Part shown: positions 25,921-34,498 of the stretch, in pieces
How the letters are laid out: every line of letters begins with the position of its first letter
How positions within the stretch are numbered: the stretch's first letter is position 1
NCBI GenBank assembly: GCA_035523995.1
Contig: DATKPQ010000154.1
Coordinates: 1 to 64,000, forward strand
DNA: 64,000 nt
Direction: 5' to 3'
From: JASHVB01 sp035523995
GTDB taxonomy: Bacteria > Pseudomonadota > Alphaproteobacteria > Acetobacterales > Acetobacteraceae
The notes under the pieces: model-generated
The model's input: the letters and a program-made list of their open reading frames with translations, nothing else
Databases searched by the model: none
Told to the model about the DNA's origin: nothing
Program-made: the position numbers and the translations under genes

Positions 25921-26280
25921 ATGGAAAAGAAGGAAGCGCTGGCCGCGCTGGGCGCCCTGGCCCAGGAAACCCGCCTCGACATCTATCGCCTGCTGGTCCA
26001 GGCAGGGCCTGAGGGCGTGGCTGCGGGCCGTATCGGTGAGGCACTCGCGCTGCCCTCGGCGACGCTCGCGTTCCACTTGAAGGAACTGAAGATCGCCGGA
26101 CTGATCGGCTGCACCCGCAATGGCCGCTCGCTGATCTACGCCGCCGAATATCCAGTGATGAACGCGCTGCTGCTGTTCCTGACCGAGAATTGCTGCGGCC
26201 GCCCTGCCAACCAGTGCCTGCCGATTTGCCAGCCATGCGCTGCCGACGAACCGGAGCCACGGAACCAAAGGAGCGCCTGA
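25921..26280 (+). CDS. arsR: ArsR-family arsenic-responsive repressor
   Basis: A 119-residue winged-helix repressor. The helix-turn-helix spans about 33-62 (AGRIGEALALPSATLAFHLKEL). The C-terminus carries five Cys residues (C91, C92, C99, C103, C106), and the CC-plus-Cys arrangement resembles the C-terminal As(III) site of the Acidithiobacillus-type ArsR rather than the classical ELCVCDL site in the DNA-binding helix, which is absent here. Binding of arsenite should release the operator. It is the first gene of arsR-arsM-arsC-acr3 and ends 3 bases before arsM. Confidence 0.9.
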   Translation: MEKKEALAALGALAQETRLDIYRLLVQAGPEGVAAGRIGEALALPSATLAFHLKELKIAGLIGCTRNGRSLIYAAEYPVMNALLLFLTENCCGRPANQCLPICQPCAADEPEPRNQRSA

Positions 26281-26283
26281 ACC

Positions 26284-27120
26284 ATGCCGGACCAGATTTA
26301 TGCCCCCGCCGAGATCAAGGACATGGTGCGCGCCCGCTACGGCGGTATCGCCGCGGGCACCGTATCCGATTGGTGTGCGCCCGCAGCGTCTTGCTGTTGC
26401 GGCCCGGCGACGGGTGCCGATGGGAAGGCACGCAAGATGGGCTACTCGGACGAAGACCTCGCCGCCGTGCCGGATGGGGCAAATCTCGGCCTGGGGTGCG
26501 GCAACCCGCAGGCCATCGCGGCGATACGGCCCGGCGAGGTCGTGGTCGATCTCGGCAGCGGCGCCGGCTTCGATTGTTTGCTTGCCGCGCGACAGGCGGG
26601 GCCGAGCGGCCGCGTGATCGGCGTCGACATGACGCACGAGATGCTGAACAAGGCGCGTGAGAACGCGACGTGGGTCGGCGCCGCGAATGTCGAATTTCGC
26701 CTTGGCGAGATCGAGCATCTGCCGATCGCCGACAACACTGCCGACGTGATCCTGTCGAACTGCGTGATCAATCTGGTTCCCGACAAGGCGCAGGTGTTCC
26801 GCGAGGCTTTCCGCGTGCTGAAGCCGGGCGGGCGGCTGGCGATCTCCGACGTGGTGAACACCCGGCCGCTGACGGCGGCGCTTGCTGCCGACCGTGCGTT
26901 GGTCTGCGGCTGTGTGGCGAACGCAGCGCCCGTGCACGACGTGGAGATGTGGTTGCGTGACGCTGGCTTCGAAGGCATGCAGGTCACGGTGAAGCCGGAG
27001 AGCCGCGATCTGGTGGCGAGCTGGGCGCCGGGGCGGGGCATCGAGGACTATGTCGCCTCGGCCATCATAGAAGCGCGCAAGCCCGGTGCGGCATGTTGCT
27101 CGTCGAGCTGCTGCGCGTGA
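26284..27120 (+). CDS. arsM: arsenite S-adenosylmethionine methyltransferase
   Basis: A 278-residue methyltransferase that methylates As(III) to volatile or excretable forms. The SAM-binding motif is VVVDLGSGAGFDCLLAA (about 86-102). Conserved Cys residues lie in GLGCGNP, SNCVINL and CGCVANA, which fits the three- or four-Cys arsenic site of the family. The N-terminal CCCGP and C-terminal CCSSSCC are extra Cys clusters. Its stop overlaps the GTG start of arsC (GTGA, 27117-27120), implying coupled translation. Confidence 0.95.
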   Translation: MPDQIYAPAEIKDMVRARYGGIAAGTVSDWCAPAASCCCGPATGADGKARKMGYSDEDLAAVPDGANLGLGCGNPQAIAAIRPGEVVVDLGSGAGFDCLLAARQAGPSGRVIGVDMTHEMLNKARENATWVGAANVEFRLGEIEHLPIADNTADVILSNCVINLVPDKAQVFREAFRVLKPGGRLAISDVVNTRPLTAALAADRALVCGCVANAAPVHDVEMWLRDAGFEGMQVTVKPESRDLVASWAPGRGIEDYVASAIIEARKPGAACCSSSCCA

Positions 27121-27641
27121 ACGCATGCACCTACAACATATTGTTCCTTTGTACCGGCAATTCGGCAAGAAGTATTCTAGCCGAATGCCTTGTGAATGAA
27201 GCTGGGCATGGCAGCTTTCAAGCGTTCAGTGCTGGAAGCTTCCCAAAAGGCGAAGTGCATCCGCTGACGCTGGCGCTGCTGAAGGAGCAGGGCCTGACCA
27301 CGAAAGGGTTGCGGTCCAAGTCCTGGAGCGAATTCGCCGCGCCCGGTGCTCCGGTCATGGATTTCGTCTTCACGGTCTGCGATCAGGCCGCGGGTGAAGT
27401 CTGTCCTGTCTGGCCGGGACATCCGGTGACGGCGCATTGGGGTATCCCCGATCCCGCTGCGGCGGATGGCTCCGATGCCGACCGCATGCTCGCATTCCGC
27501 GAGGCGTTCCGCATGTTGGAGCAGCGTATCAAACTGTTCGTCGCGCTCCCGCTGGATTCCCTCGATCGCATGTCGCTGCAGCGTCGGGTCGATGCGATCG
27601 GCCGCCTTCGCCCCGAAACCGTCAAGGATCGCGCATCGTGA
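27117..27641 (+). CDS. arsC: arsenate reductase, low-molecular-weight phosphatase type
   Basis: A 174-residue arsenate reductase that reduces arsenate to arsenite with thiol reductant. The C-x5-R loop is FLCTGNSARS with nucleophile C12, and the general acid Asp lies in HWGIPDPAA. Two more Cys (VCDQAAGEVCPVW) fit the resolving pair of this class. The start is GTG 27117, overlapping the arsM stop by four bases. The arsenite produced would be methylated by ArsM or exported by Acr3. Confidence 0.93.
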   Translation: MNACTYNILFLCTGNSARSILAECLVNEAGHGSFQAFSAGSFPKGEVHPLTLALLKEQGLTTKGLRSKSWSEFAAPGAPVMDFVFTVCDQAAGEVCPVWPGHPVTAHWGIPDPAAADGSDADRMLAFREAFRMLEQRIKLFVALPLDSLDRMSLQRRVDAIGRLRPETVKDRAS

Positions 27642-28723
27642 GCCAATCCACCGTTGTTGCCGGCAACACAGCCGCGAAGAAGCCTGCCCTGAGCATGTTC
27701 GAGCGTTTCCTGACGTTTTGGGTCGCGCTGTGCATCGTTGCGGGTATCGCGCTGGGGCAGATGATGCCGGGGGTCTTCCGTGCCCTTGGCGATGCGACGC
27801 TGGCGCAGGTCAACCTGCCGGTCGCAGCGCTGGTCTGGCTTATGATCGTGCCGATGCTGCTGAAGATCGATCCCACGGCCCTGCGCGAGGTCGGCCAGCA
27901 CTGGCGCGGCATCGCTGCGACTGTGGGCGTGAACTGGCTGGTCAAGCCGTTCTCGATGGCGCTGCTGGCCTGGATTTTCATTGCCCATCTGTTTCGCCCA
28001 TGGCTGCCGCCCGACCAGATCGCCAGTTACACCGCCGGGCTGATTCTGCTGGCGGCCGCGCCCTGCACCGCGATGGTTTTCGTCTGGTCGAACCTGGTGG
28101 ACGGCGAGCCGCATTTCACGCTGAGTCAGGTCGCGTTGAACGACACCATCATGGTGTTCGCCTTCGCGCCCATCGTGGCCTTATTGCTCGGCCTCTCCTC
28201 GATCGCCGTGCCGTGGGACACATTGTTCTTGTCCGTCGTGCTCTACATTGTCGTGCCGGTGATCGCGGCGCAGCTTTGGCGCCGGGTACTGTTAGTGCGC
28301 GGTGGGCCGGCGGCGTTGGCGCACACGTTGCGCACCCTTGCTCCTCTGTCACTGTCCGCGCTGCTGCTGACGCTCGTGCTGCTGTTCGGACTGCAAGGAG
28401 AGCAGATCATGCGTCAGCCGGTGGTGATTGTGCTGCTGGCGGTGCCGATCGTGATCCAGGTGTATTGCAACGCCGGGCTCGCTTACTGGGTCAACCGGCG
28501 GCTTGGTGTCGCGTGGTGCGTGGCGGGACCGTCATCATTGATCGGCGCCAGCAATTTCTTCGAACTTGCCGTAGCGACGGCTATTGTATTGTTCGGCTTC
28601 CAGTCAGGCGCGGCGCTGGCAACCGTGGTCGGCGTGCTGGTGGAAGTGCCCGTGATGCTGTCGGTGGTTCATATCGTCCGCCGCACGCGCGGATGGTATG
28701 ACAGTGGGGCACACGGCGCGTAG
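27638..28723 (+). CDS. acr3: ACR3-type arsenite efflux permease
   Basis: A 361-residue membrane transporter of the bile/arsenite/riboflavin superfamily with about ten hydrophobic segments. The essential Cys lies in AAAPCTAMVFVWSNL (about 147-161), and the conserved polar motifs NDTIMVF and ASNFFELAVA are present. It exports arsenite with the proton motive force. The start is GTG 27638, overlapping the arsC stop (GTGA). It closes the operon and converges with the ABC1 kinase gene 20 bases away. Confidence 0.96.
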   Translation: MSQSTVVAGNTAAKKPALSMFERFLTFWVALCIVAGIALGQMMPGVFRALGDATLAQVNLPVAALVWLMIVPMLLKIDPTALREVGQHWRGIAATVGVNWLVKPFSMALLAWIFIAHLFRPWLPPDQIASYTAGLILLAAAPCTAMVFVWSNLVDGEPHFTLSQVALNDTIMVFAFAPIVALLLGLSSIAVPWDTLFLSVVLYIVVPVIAAQLWRRVLLVRGGPAALAHTLRTLAPLSLSALLLTLVLLFGLQGEQIMRQPVVIVLLAVPIVIQVYCNAGLAYWVNRRLGVAWCVAGPSSLIGASNFFELAVATAIVLFGFQSGAALATVVGVLVEVPVMLSVVHIVRRTRGWYDSGAHGA

Positions 28724-28743
28724 CGCGCGGTTGCCAGTACCAA

Positions 28744-30090
28744 TCAGCCCGCCGGCGGCACCTGCGCCTGCGCCAACACGCCGGCTTGCCGCTTTGCCAG
28801 CGCGGCCTCGTCGAAATCCGCAATCAGTCCATGGAACAGCCTGCTCCAGTTCAGTTCGGCCTTCAGCCGCACGAACACGCCGCCCAGGCCGATTGCGGAG
28901 CGGTCCATCAGTACGAACTCGCGCGGCGGCTTCACGCCGCCGGTGCGTTGCAGGCCGGCGTGCACGCGTTCGGCCACCTCGCGGCCGAACAGCGGATCGT
29001 CGGTTTCCTGGATGCGGCGCACGCGATCTTCCACCAGCGGCTCGTACAAGAACCGGGCCCACAGGTTCAGCACCGCCATCTTGTCATCGGTGAGGTTGGT
29101 AAAACCCCAGGTGGCATAGGCGTGGCGTGCCTTGGCATCATCGTTGTCGCGCACGGCCTCGAACAGATCGATCACGCCGCGCACGAATTTGGCGCCAAAC
29201 ACGCGGATGGCGCCGTAGTCGAGCAAGTTCACCGAACCGTCGGGACGCACCTGGTAATTGCCCAGATGCGGGTCGCCGTGGATCACGCCGTAGCGGTAGA
29301 AGGGAACATACCACGCGCGGAAAAGTGCTTCAGCGATACGGTTGCGTTCTTCCTGCGGCGGGTCCTCTTGCAGGCGATGCAGCAGCGGGCGGCCGTCCAG
29401 CCAGGTCATCGTCAGCAGGCGCTTGGTGCAAAAGCGGGGGATCGGTACCGGGATATGCACCATCGGGTCATCCGCCAGCATCAGCCCATACAGGCGCATC
29501 TGCGCCGCTTCACGTTCGTAATCGAGTTCCTCGCGCAGGCGCTGGGTGAGTTCCTTGTAAACCTCCTCGTGCTGGATGGCGTTGTCCATGCGGTGATAGA
29601 TCGCCATCGCGAGCTTCAACTGCCGGAGATCGGCTTCGACCGTGCTGGGCATGTCGGGATATTGCAGCTTGCAGGCGACGTCGGTGCCGTCGGGCAGCCG
29701 CGCGCGATGCACCTGGCCGAGCGATGCCGCTGCCGCCGCTTCATGGCTGAAATCCCGGAAGCGCGATTGCCAGTCGTGGCCGAGTTCGGTCGCCATGCGG
29801 CGGCGCACGAAGTTCCAGCCCATCGGCGGGGCGTTGGATTGAAGCTGTGCGAGTTCCTCGGCGTACTCGGAGGGCAGTGCATCGGGGACGGTGGAGAGGA
29901 ACTGCGCCACCTTCATCAGCGGGCCTTTCAGGCCGCCCAGAATCACCCGCAGGTCTTCCGCATGCGACGCGCGGTCGGTCTTGATGCCGAACATGCGTGC
30001 GCCGGCCACGCGGGCGGCGATGCCGCCGACGGCACCTGATGTGCGCGCCATGCGGCGGAGTTCCCCCAGGATATTGCTGCCCTCGGCCAT
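28744..30090 (-). CDS. ABC1/ADCK (UbiB-like) atypical kinase
   Basis: A 448-residue protein of the ABC1/ADCK/UbiB family, atypical kinases or ATPases linked to quinone and lipid metabolism. Visible family motifs are KGPLMKVAQFLST (KxxQ motif, about 55-67), AAAAASLGQVHRA (Ala-rich loop), VACKLQYPD (ATP-binding Lys), VIHGDPHLGNY (catalytic loop) and NLLDYGAIR (metal-binding Asp). There is no C-terminal membrane helix pair as in true UbiB. It stands alone, with its start preceded by a palindromic repeat. Confidence 0.9.
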   Translation of the reverse strand: MAEGSNILGELRRMARTSGAVGGIAARVAGARMFGIKTDRASHAEDLRVILGGLKGPLMKVAQFLSTVPDALPSEYAEELAQLQSNAPPMGWNFVRRRMATELGHDWQSRFRDFSHEAAAAASLGQVHRARLPDGTDVACKLQYPDMPSTVEADLRQLKLAMAIYHRMDNAIQHEEVYKELTQRLREELDYEREAAQMRLYGLMLADDPMVHIPVPIPRFCTKRLLTMTWLDGRPLLHRLQEDPPQEERNRIAEALFRAWYVPFYRYGVIHGDPHLGNYQVRPDGSVNLLDYGAIRVFGAKFVRGVIDLFEAVRDNDDAKARHAYATWGFTNLTDDKMAVLNLWARFLYEPLVEDRVRRIQETDDPLFGREVAERVHAGLQRTGGVKPPREFVLMDRSAIGLGGVFVRLKAELNWSRLFHGLIADFDEAALAKRQAGVLAQAQVPPAG

Positions 30091-30142
30091 TCAGAGGGTC
30101 CCACCGTAGTGTCCGTGTTGTAGGGGCAGTGAAAAAGATTCA

Positions 30143-30166
30143 CCACAAAGACACAAAGACACGAAG
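30143..30166 (+). repeat. ACACAAAGACAC-type intergenic string
   Basis: The sequence CCACAAAGACACAAAGACAC is a low-complexity intergenic motif common in diverse bacterial genomes. A related string lies near 9427 and 9605 in this window. It abuts the palindrome that starts at 30172. Confidence 0.5.
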
Positions 30167-30171
30167 TTCAC

Positions 30172-30281
30172 TGTCGTTGCGAGGAGCGTAGCGGCGAAGC
30201 AATCTCGGTCAAGCGGCGCACGAACTGTTCGAGCGCCATCCCCGATGGGATTGTTTCGCCGCTCCGCTCCTCGCAATGACA
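30172..30281. repeat. intergenic palindrome, TGTCATTGCGAG family
   Basis: The left arm 30172-30204 (TGTCGTTGCGAGGAGCGTAG and on to AAGCAATC) is inverted at 30249-30281 (ending CTCCTCGCAATGACA). The centre is about 44 bases. It lies between pepF and the ABC1 kinase, both on the minus strand. Confidence 0.9.
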
Positions 30282-30311
30282 TGATGCTTCGTCGCTCCGC
30301 TGCTGGCCTCA

Positions 30312-32099
30312 TCACGTCTTCTCCAGTTCGTCGATGAAGCCGGCGATCACGTCCAGCCCCTTCTTCCAGAACGCCGGATCGGACGCATCCAGACCGAACG
30401 GCGCCAGCAGCTCCTTGTGCCGCTTCGACCCGCCGGCGCGCAGCATATCCAGGTACTTCGCCTGGAATCCCGGATGTCCGTTCTGGAACACCGAATACAA
30501 CGCATTCACCAGGCAGTCGCCAAACGCGTAGGCATACACATAGAATGGCGAGTGGATGAAATGCGGCACATAGGCCCAGAACACGTTGTATTCCGGCGTG
30601 AACTCGAACGCCGGCCCCAGGCTCTCGGTCTGCACTTGCAGCCACAACTCGCCGATGCGCTCGGGCAGCAGTTCGCCGGAGCGGCGCTCGTCGTGCAGCA
30701 GCGACTCAAAACGGTAGAACGCGATCTGGCGCACCACCGTGTTCAGCATGTCCTCGACCTTGGATGCCAGCATGATGCGGCGCTGCTTGGGATCCGCGGA
30801 ATCCAGCAACGCGCGGAACGTCAGCATTTCGCCGAACACCGATGCTGTTTCTGCCAGGGTCAGCGGCGTTCCCGACATCAGATAGCCCTGGGCGTTCCCT
30901 GCCAGAACCTGGTGCACTCCATGCCCGAGCTCGTGCGCCAGAGTCATCACGTCGCGCGTACGCCCATGGTAGTTCAGCAGCAGGTACGGGTGAGCGCTCG
31001 GCACCGTCGGATGCGCGAAGGCCCCGCTCGCCTTACCTGGACGCAGCCGCGCGTCGATCCATGCGGCGTCGAAGAAGCGCTTGCCGACGGAGGCTAAGTC
31101 CGGGCTGAACGCGCCGTAGGCGGACAGGACGCGTTCGCGCGCCTCCGGCCAGTCTATCTCCCGGTCATCGTCATCGGGCAGCGGTGCGTTCCGGTCCCAG
31201 TGCATCAGCTTCGGCAAGCCGAGCCATTTCGCTTTCATCAGGTAATAGCGATGCGCCAGACGCGGATAGTCGCTGCGCACCGCGGTCACCAGCGCGTCCA
31301 CAACCTCGTCTTCCACCATGTTCGCACGATTGCGCGCGCTGCCAGGGCGAGGATAGTGGCGCCACGTGTCGATGATCTCCTTGTCCTTCGCGAGCGTATT
31401 GGTGATCAGCGAGAACAGTTTGACGCGTTCGCCGAAGGCGGCGCCGATGGCGCGGCCGGCCGCCTCGCGCACCGCACGGTTCTTGTCGGACAAGCGGTTC
31501 AACGCGTCGGTGACGGTCAGCGACTCATCCCCGATGGGAACATGCATGCCCGCCATGGTCTCATCGAACAATCTGTTCCAGGCCGAATGGCCGGTCACTT
31601 CTTTTTCATGCAGCAGCTTCTCCAGCTCGTCGGACAGCTGGTGCGGACGGAACACCCGCAGGTCGCGCAACCAGGGGCGCCAGTGCGCCAGCGCCGGGTC
31701 GGCCAGCTTCGCCTCCAGCACCGCGTCATCCAGCCGGTTCAGTTCCAGCGAAAAGAACAGAAGATGCGAACTGATGGTGGTCGCATGCTCGTTGACCGAT
31801 TGATAGAATCGGCCGATTTCCGCGTTGGTCGAATCGCCCGCGAACAGAAGTTGGGCGTAGGAGAGCAAGCGGCCGAGCACCTCCTCCATCGCCTCATATT
31901 CGGCGATGGCGGCGGCCAGCTTCGCGCCGGATAATTCCGCCAGCTTGCCGGCATAGGACGCGGCAAAGGCCCTTGCCTGCTTGTCGGCGCGGGCGAAATC
32001 CGCCTCTACCTGCGGCGAGTCCGGCGCGGGATACAGGTCGGACAAATCCCAGGCCGGCAGCGCGTCCATGCTCCCGGCGACGGCATGTGTGTCTGGCAT
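30312..32099 (-). CDS. pepF: oligoendopeptidase F, M3 family
   Basis: A 595-residue cytoplasmic zinc metallopeptidase that cleaves short peptides. The zinc motif HExGH is in LAHELGHGVHQVLAG (about 378-392), with the downstream Glu ligand in TASVFGEML. The N-terminal M3 oligopeptidase domain (LPAWDLSDLYPAPDSPQ) and length fit PepF. No signal peptide. ATG 32099 precedes the family's usual N-terminus. It stands alone and is divergent from the acyl-CoA ligase. Confidence 0.93.
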   Translation of the reverse strand: MPDTHAVAGSMDALPAWDLSDLYPAPDSPQVEADFARADKQARAFAASYAGKLAELSGAKLAAAIAEYEAMEEVLGRLLSYAQLLFAGDSTNAEIGRFYQSVNEHATTISSHLLFFSLELNRLDDAVLEAKLADPALAHWRPWLRDLRVFRPHQLSDELEKLLHEKEVTGHSAWNRLFDETMAGMHVPIGDESLTVTDALNRLSDKNRAVREAAGRAIGAAFGERVKLFSLITNTLAKDKEIIDTWRHYPRPGSARNRANMVEDEVVDALVTAVRSDYPRLAHRYYLMKAKWLGLPKLMHWDRNAPLPDDDDREIDWPEARERVLSAYGAFSPDLASVGKRFFDAAWIDARLRPGKASGAFAHPTVPSAHPYLLLNYHGRTRDVMTLAHELGHGVHQVLAGNAQGYLMSGTPLTLAETASVFGEMLTFRALLDSADPKQRRIMLASKVEDMLNTVVRQIAFYRFESLLHDERRSGELLPERIGELWLQVQTESLGPAFEFTPEYNVFWAYVPHFIHSPFYVYAYAFGDCLVNALYSVFQNGHPGFQAKYLDMLRAGGSKRHKELLAPFGLDASDPAFWKKGLDVIAGFIDELEKT

Positions 32100-32184
32100 C
32101 TCGGTCCTCGGATGGCTGCGTTCCGGTTGGATGTAGGCTAGTAGGGGCCGCCGTCAAAGGGTTGCGGCGCGGCGCGGAGGAGAC

Positions 32185-33900
32185 GTGGAGACCTACCCGA
32201 CCTGGCCGAACCTGGCCGCGATGATGCTCGGCCTCGCCCGCACCTGGCCCGACAAGCCCTTGTTCCGCGCTTTCCGAGACGGGTGGTGGCACAGCACCAC
32301 CTGGGGTGAATTCGGCCGCATGACAGCGTCCTGCGCCCGGCAGCTCCGCGCCGCCGGGGTCGCGGGCGGCGACCGTGTGGCCATTGTCGCGGAGAACCGC
32401 CCCGAATACCCGATCGCCGAGACCGCCCTGATGGCGATCCGCGCGGTTCCCGTGCCCGCCTATACCACCAACACGATCGCCGACCACGCCCACATTCTGC
32501 ACGACAGCGGCGCGCGGGTGGCGATCGTGTCGTCGACGGTGCTGGCGGCGCGATTGCAGGAGGCCGCGCGGCTTGCCGGTGGCCTCGATCTGCTGGTGGT
32601 GATGGATGAGCCCGTCGAAGCGGCGGACGGCGCGGGCCAGGTGCTGCCATGGTCCGCGCTGGTCGAGGACACCGACCCGGCGGACGACATCGCACGCGAG
32701 GCCGCCGGCATTCCGTCCGAGACGCTGGCATGCCTGATCTACACCTCCGGCACGGGCGGCGTGCCAAAGGGGGTGATGCTGCCGCACCGCTCGATTCTGT
32801 CGAACTGCCGCGGCGCGTTTGAGCTGTTGCGCCCGCTGCATCTGCATAACGAAACCTATCTGTCCTACCTGCCATGCTCTCACAGCTACGAGCACACAGT
32901 CGGCCAGTTCTTCCTGCCCAGCATCGGCACGGAAATCGTCTACGCCCGCGGCGTGGAATATCTGGCCGCGGATATGCTGACGGTGCGGCCCACGATCATG
33001 ACAGTGGTGCCGCGCGTGCTCGAGGTGATCCGCAACCGCATCCTGACCCAGGTCGCGCGCGAATCGCTGTTCCGCCAGCGGCTGTTCCAACGCGCCATGG
33101 AAACCGGCTTGAAGCGGCTCGACGGCGCGCCGCTCTCCTTCGTCGAGAAATTGTCAGATCCGGTGCTGGATCGCCTGGTGCGCGCCAAGGTGCGCGCGCG
33201 CTTCGGCGGGCGGCTGGTTGCCGCATGCTCTGGCGGTGCGCGGCTGGAACCGGATGTGGGGCGATTCTTCCTCGCGCTGGGTTTGAAGATTCTCCAAGGT
33301 TATGGCCAGACCGAAGCGGGCCCCATCGTCAGCGCCAATCCACCCGATGCGATCCGCATCGATACCGTTGGCCACGTGTTGGACGGCGTGGACCTGCGCA
33401 TCGCGGAGGATGGTGAGATCCTCGTGTGCGGCGACCTCGTGATGGATGGCTACTGGCGCCGTCCGGACGACAGCGCGTTGGCGATTCGCGACGGATGGCT
33501 GCATACCGGCGATATCGGCGTTTTGGATGCGGACGGATATCTGCGCATCACCGATCGGAAGAAGGACCTGATCGTGCTGTCGGGCGGTGAGAACGTGTCG
33601 CCGGCCAAGATCGAAGGCATGTTGATGGCGGAGCAAGAGATTGCGCAGGCGGTGGTGGCGGGGGACGGGCGTGCGGGGCTGACGGCTTTGGTGGTGGCGG
33701 CCGATGGGTACGATGATGTCGCGGTCGCGTTGGCGGTGAATCGTACCAACCTTCGGCTCTCGGTAACCGAGCGGATTCGTAAGCACGCCGTTGTTCCGGC
33801 ATTCACGCTGGAGAACGGATTGCTGACTCCGACACAAAAGATCCGCCGCATGCTGGTGATCCGCGCAAATGCGCAAGCGCTTGCGGCGTTGCACGGTTAA
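32185..33900 (+). CDS. long-chain acyl-CoA synthetase (AMP-binding)
   Basis: A 571-residue AMP-forming acyl-CoA ligase. Motifs include LIYTSGTGGVPKGV (P-loop, about 183-196), GYGQTEAGPIVS (adenine-binding), YWRRPDD and WLHTGDIGVLD, ITDRKKDLIVLSGGENVSP and, near the end, PTQKIRRMLV with the catalytic Lys. The order matches long-chain FadD/FAA-type enzymes. The start is GTG 32185 with GGAGG at 32176-32180. It has no beta-oxidation partners next to it. Confidence 0.92.
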   Translation: METYPTWPNLAAMMLGLARTWPDKPLFRAFRDGWWHSTTWGEFGRMTASCARQLRAAGVAGGDRVAIVAENRPEYPIAETALMAIRAVPVPAYTTNTIADHAHILHDSGARVAIVSSTVLAARLQEAARLAGGLDLLVVMDEPVEAADGAGQVLPWSALVEDTDPADDIAREAAGIPSETLACLIYTSGTGGVPKGVMLPHRSILSNCRGAFELLRPLHLHNETYLSYLPCSHSYEHTVGQFFLPSIGTEIVYARGVEYLAADMLTVRPTIMTVVPRVLEVIRNRILTQVARESLFRQRLFQRAMETGLKRLDGAPLSFVEKLSDPVLDRLVRAKVRARFGGRLVAACSGGARLEPDVGRFFLALGLKILQGYGQTEAGPIVSANPPDAIRIDTVGHVLDGVDLRIAEDGEILVCGDLVMDGYWRRPDDSALAIRDGWLHTGDIGVLDADGYLRITDRKKDLIVLSGGENVSPAKIEGMLMAEQEIAQAVVAGDGRAGLTALVVAADGYDDVAVALAVNRTNLRLSVTERIRKHAVVPAFTLENGLLTPTQKIRRMLVIRANAQALAALHG

Positions 33901-34248
33901 GGTCCGGACCTGATTGCGATCAACATCAGGCCCAATCAGAGAAGCGCGAACAGCCTGCCCCATGTCATTGCGAGTTGCCACCGGCCTGGCGGCCGCCCCG
34001 CGGTGGGATGAAAGTGCGGCGCGCCACACGTTTGGGAGGGAACCCTTCAGTCCGCTGCAGATTCATTTAGTCGCGGGTCGGCTGCGCCGGCCAGTGGTCA
34101 GCTTGTAATGACATTTGATCATATCGTGGCCCGCACTCACATATGCGCGCAGCAAGTGGTCGCCATCAAAATACCCTGTTCGCGTCGCTTTCTGGCCGCC
34201 GTCCCCTCCCACTCAACGACAGGAGCGGCGTGGTCCGATCCAAGCTGC
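33901..34248. other. gap of 348 bases with a dispersed repeat
   Basis: No gene is supported. It contains the repeat at 33963-34033 (second family) and the upstream region of the small lipoprotein gene. Confidence 0.5.
33963..34033 (+). repeat. dispersed repeat, TGTCATTGCGAGTTGCCACCGG family
   Basis: It reads TGTCATTGCGAGTTGCCACC, then a GGCC-rich middle, then GGATGAAAGTGCGGCGCGCC. The reverse complement occurs at 44801-44867 with about 80 percent identity by eye, and a half copy starts at 47033. Two independent copies with the same inner GATGAAAGTGCGGCG show it is a real family. Confidence 0.8.
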
Positions 34249-34272
34249 ATGGACAACAAGGCGGAAACCCTG

Positions 34273-34440
34273 ATGACCTTACGTAATCGTTCGTCAGTCT
34301 CGCATGTGGAATCGAAGCGGTCCAACCGGTCGGTGATCATCGGCCTCGCTGCGTTGATGGCTGTGGCCGGCATGCTCGGCGGATGCGTCGTGGAAACCCC
34401 TGGGCACCCGTATCACGGCTGGTGGTGGCATCATCACTGA
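34273..34440 (+). CDS. small lipoprotein with Trp/His-rich tail
   Basis: A 55-residue protein with a positively charged start, a hydrophobic segment (VIIGLAALMAVAGML) and a lipobox LGGC, then a short mature part ending HGWWWHHH. This is the form of very small outer-envelope lipoproteins. Start ATG 34273 is chosen; ATG 34249 in the same frame would add eight residues. The aromatic and His-rich tail could bind metal or the membrane interface. Function is unknown. Confidence 0.6.
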   Translation: MTLRNRSSVSHVESKRSNRSVIIGLAALMAVAGMLGGCVVETPGHPYHGWWWHHH

Positions 34441-34498
34441 CGGTAACGTAAACCGTCCCTGGCGCGGCCCAAGCGCATTCGCCCTTTCGCCGCGCCAG

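Noticed and set aside
28786..30039. A 417-codon plus-strand frame opposite the ABC1 kinase
   Set aside because: The opposite strand carries all kinase motifs; this frame has no domain and is a shadow.
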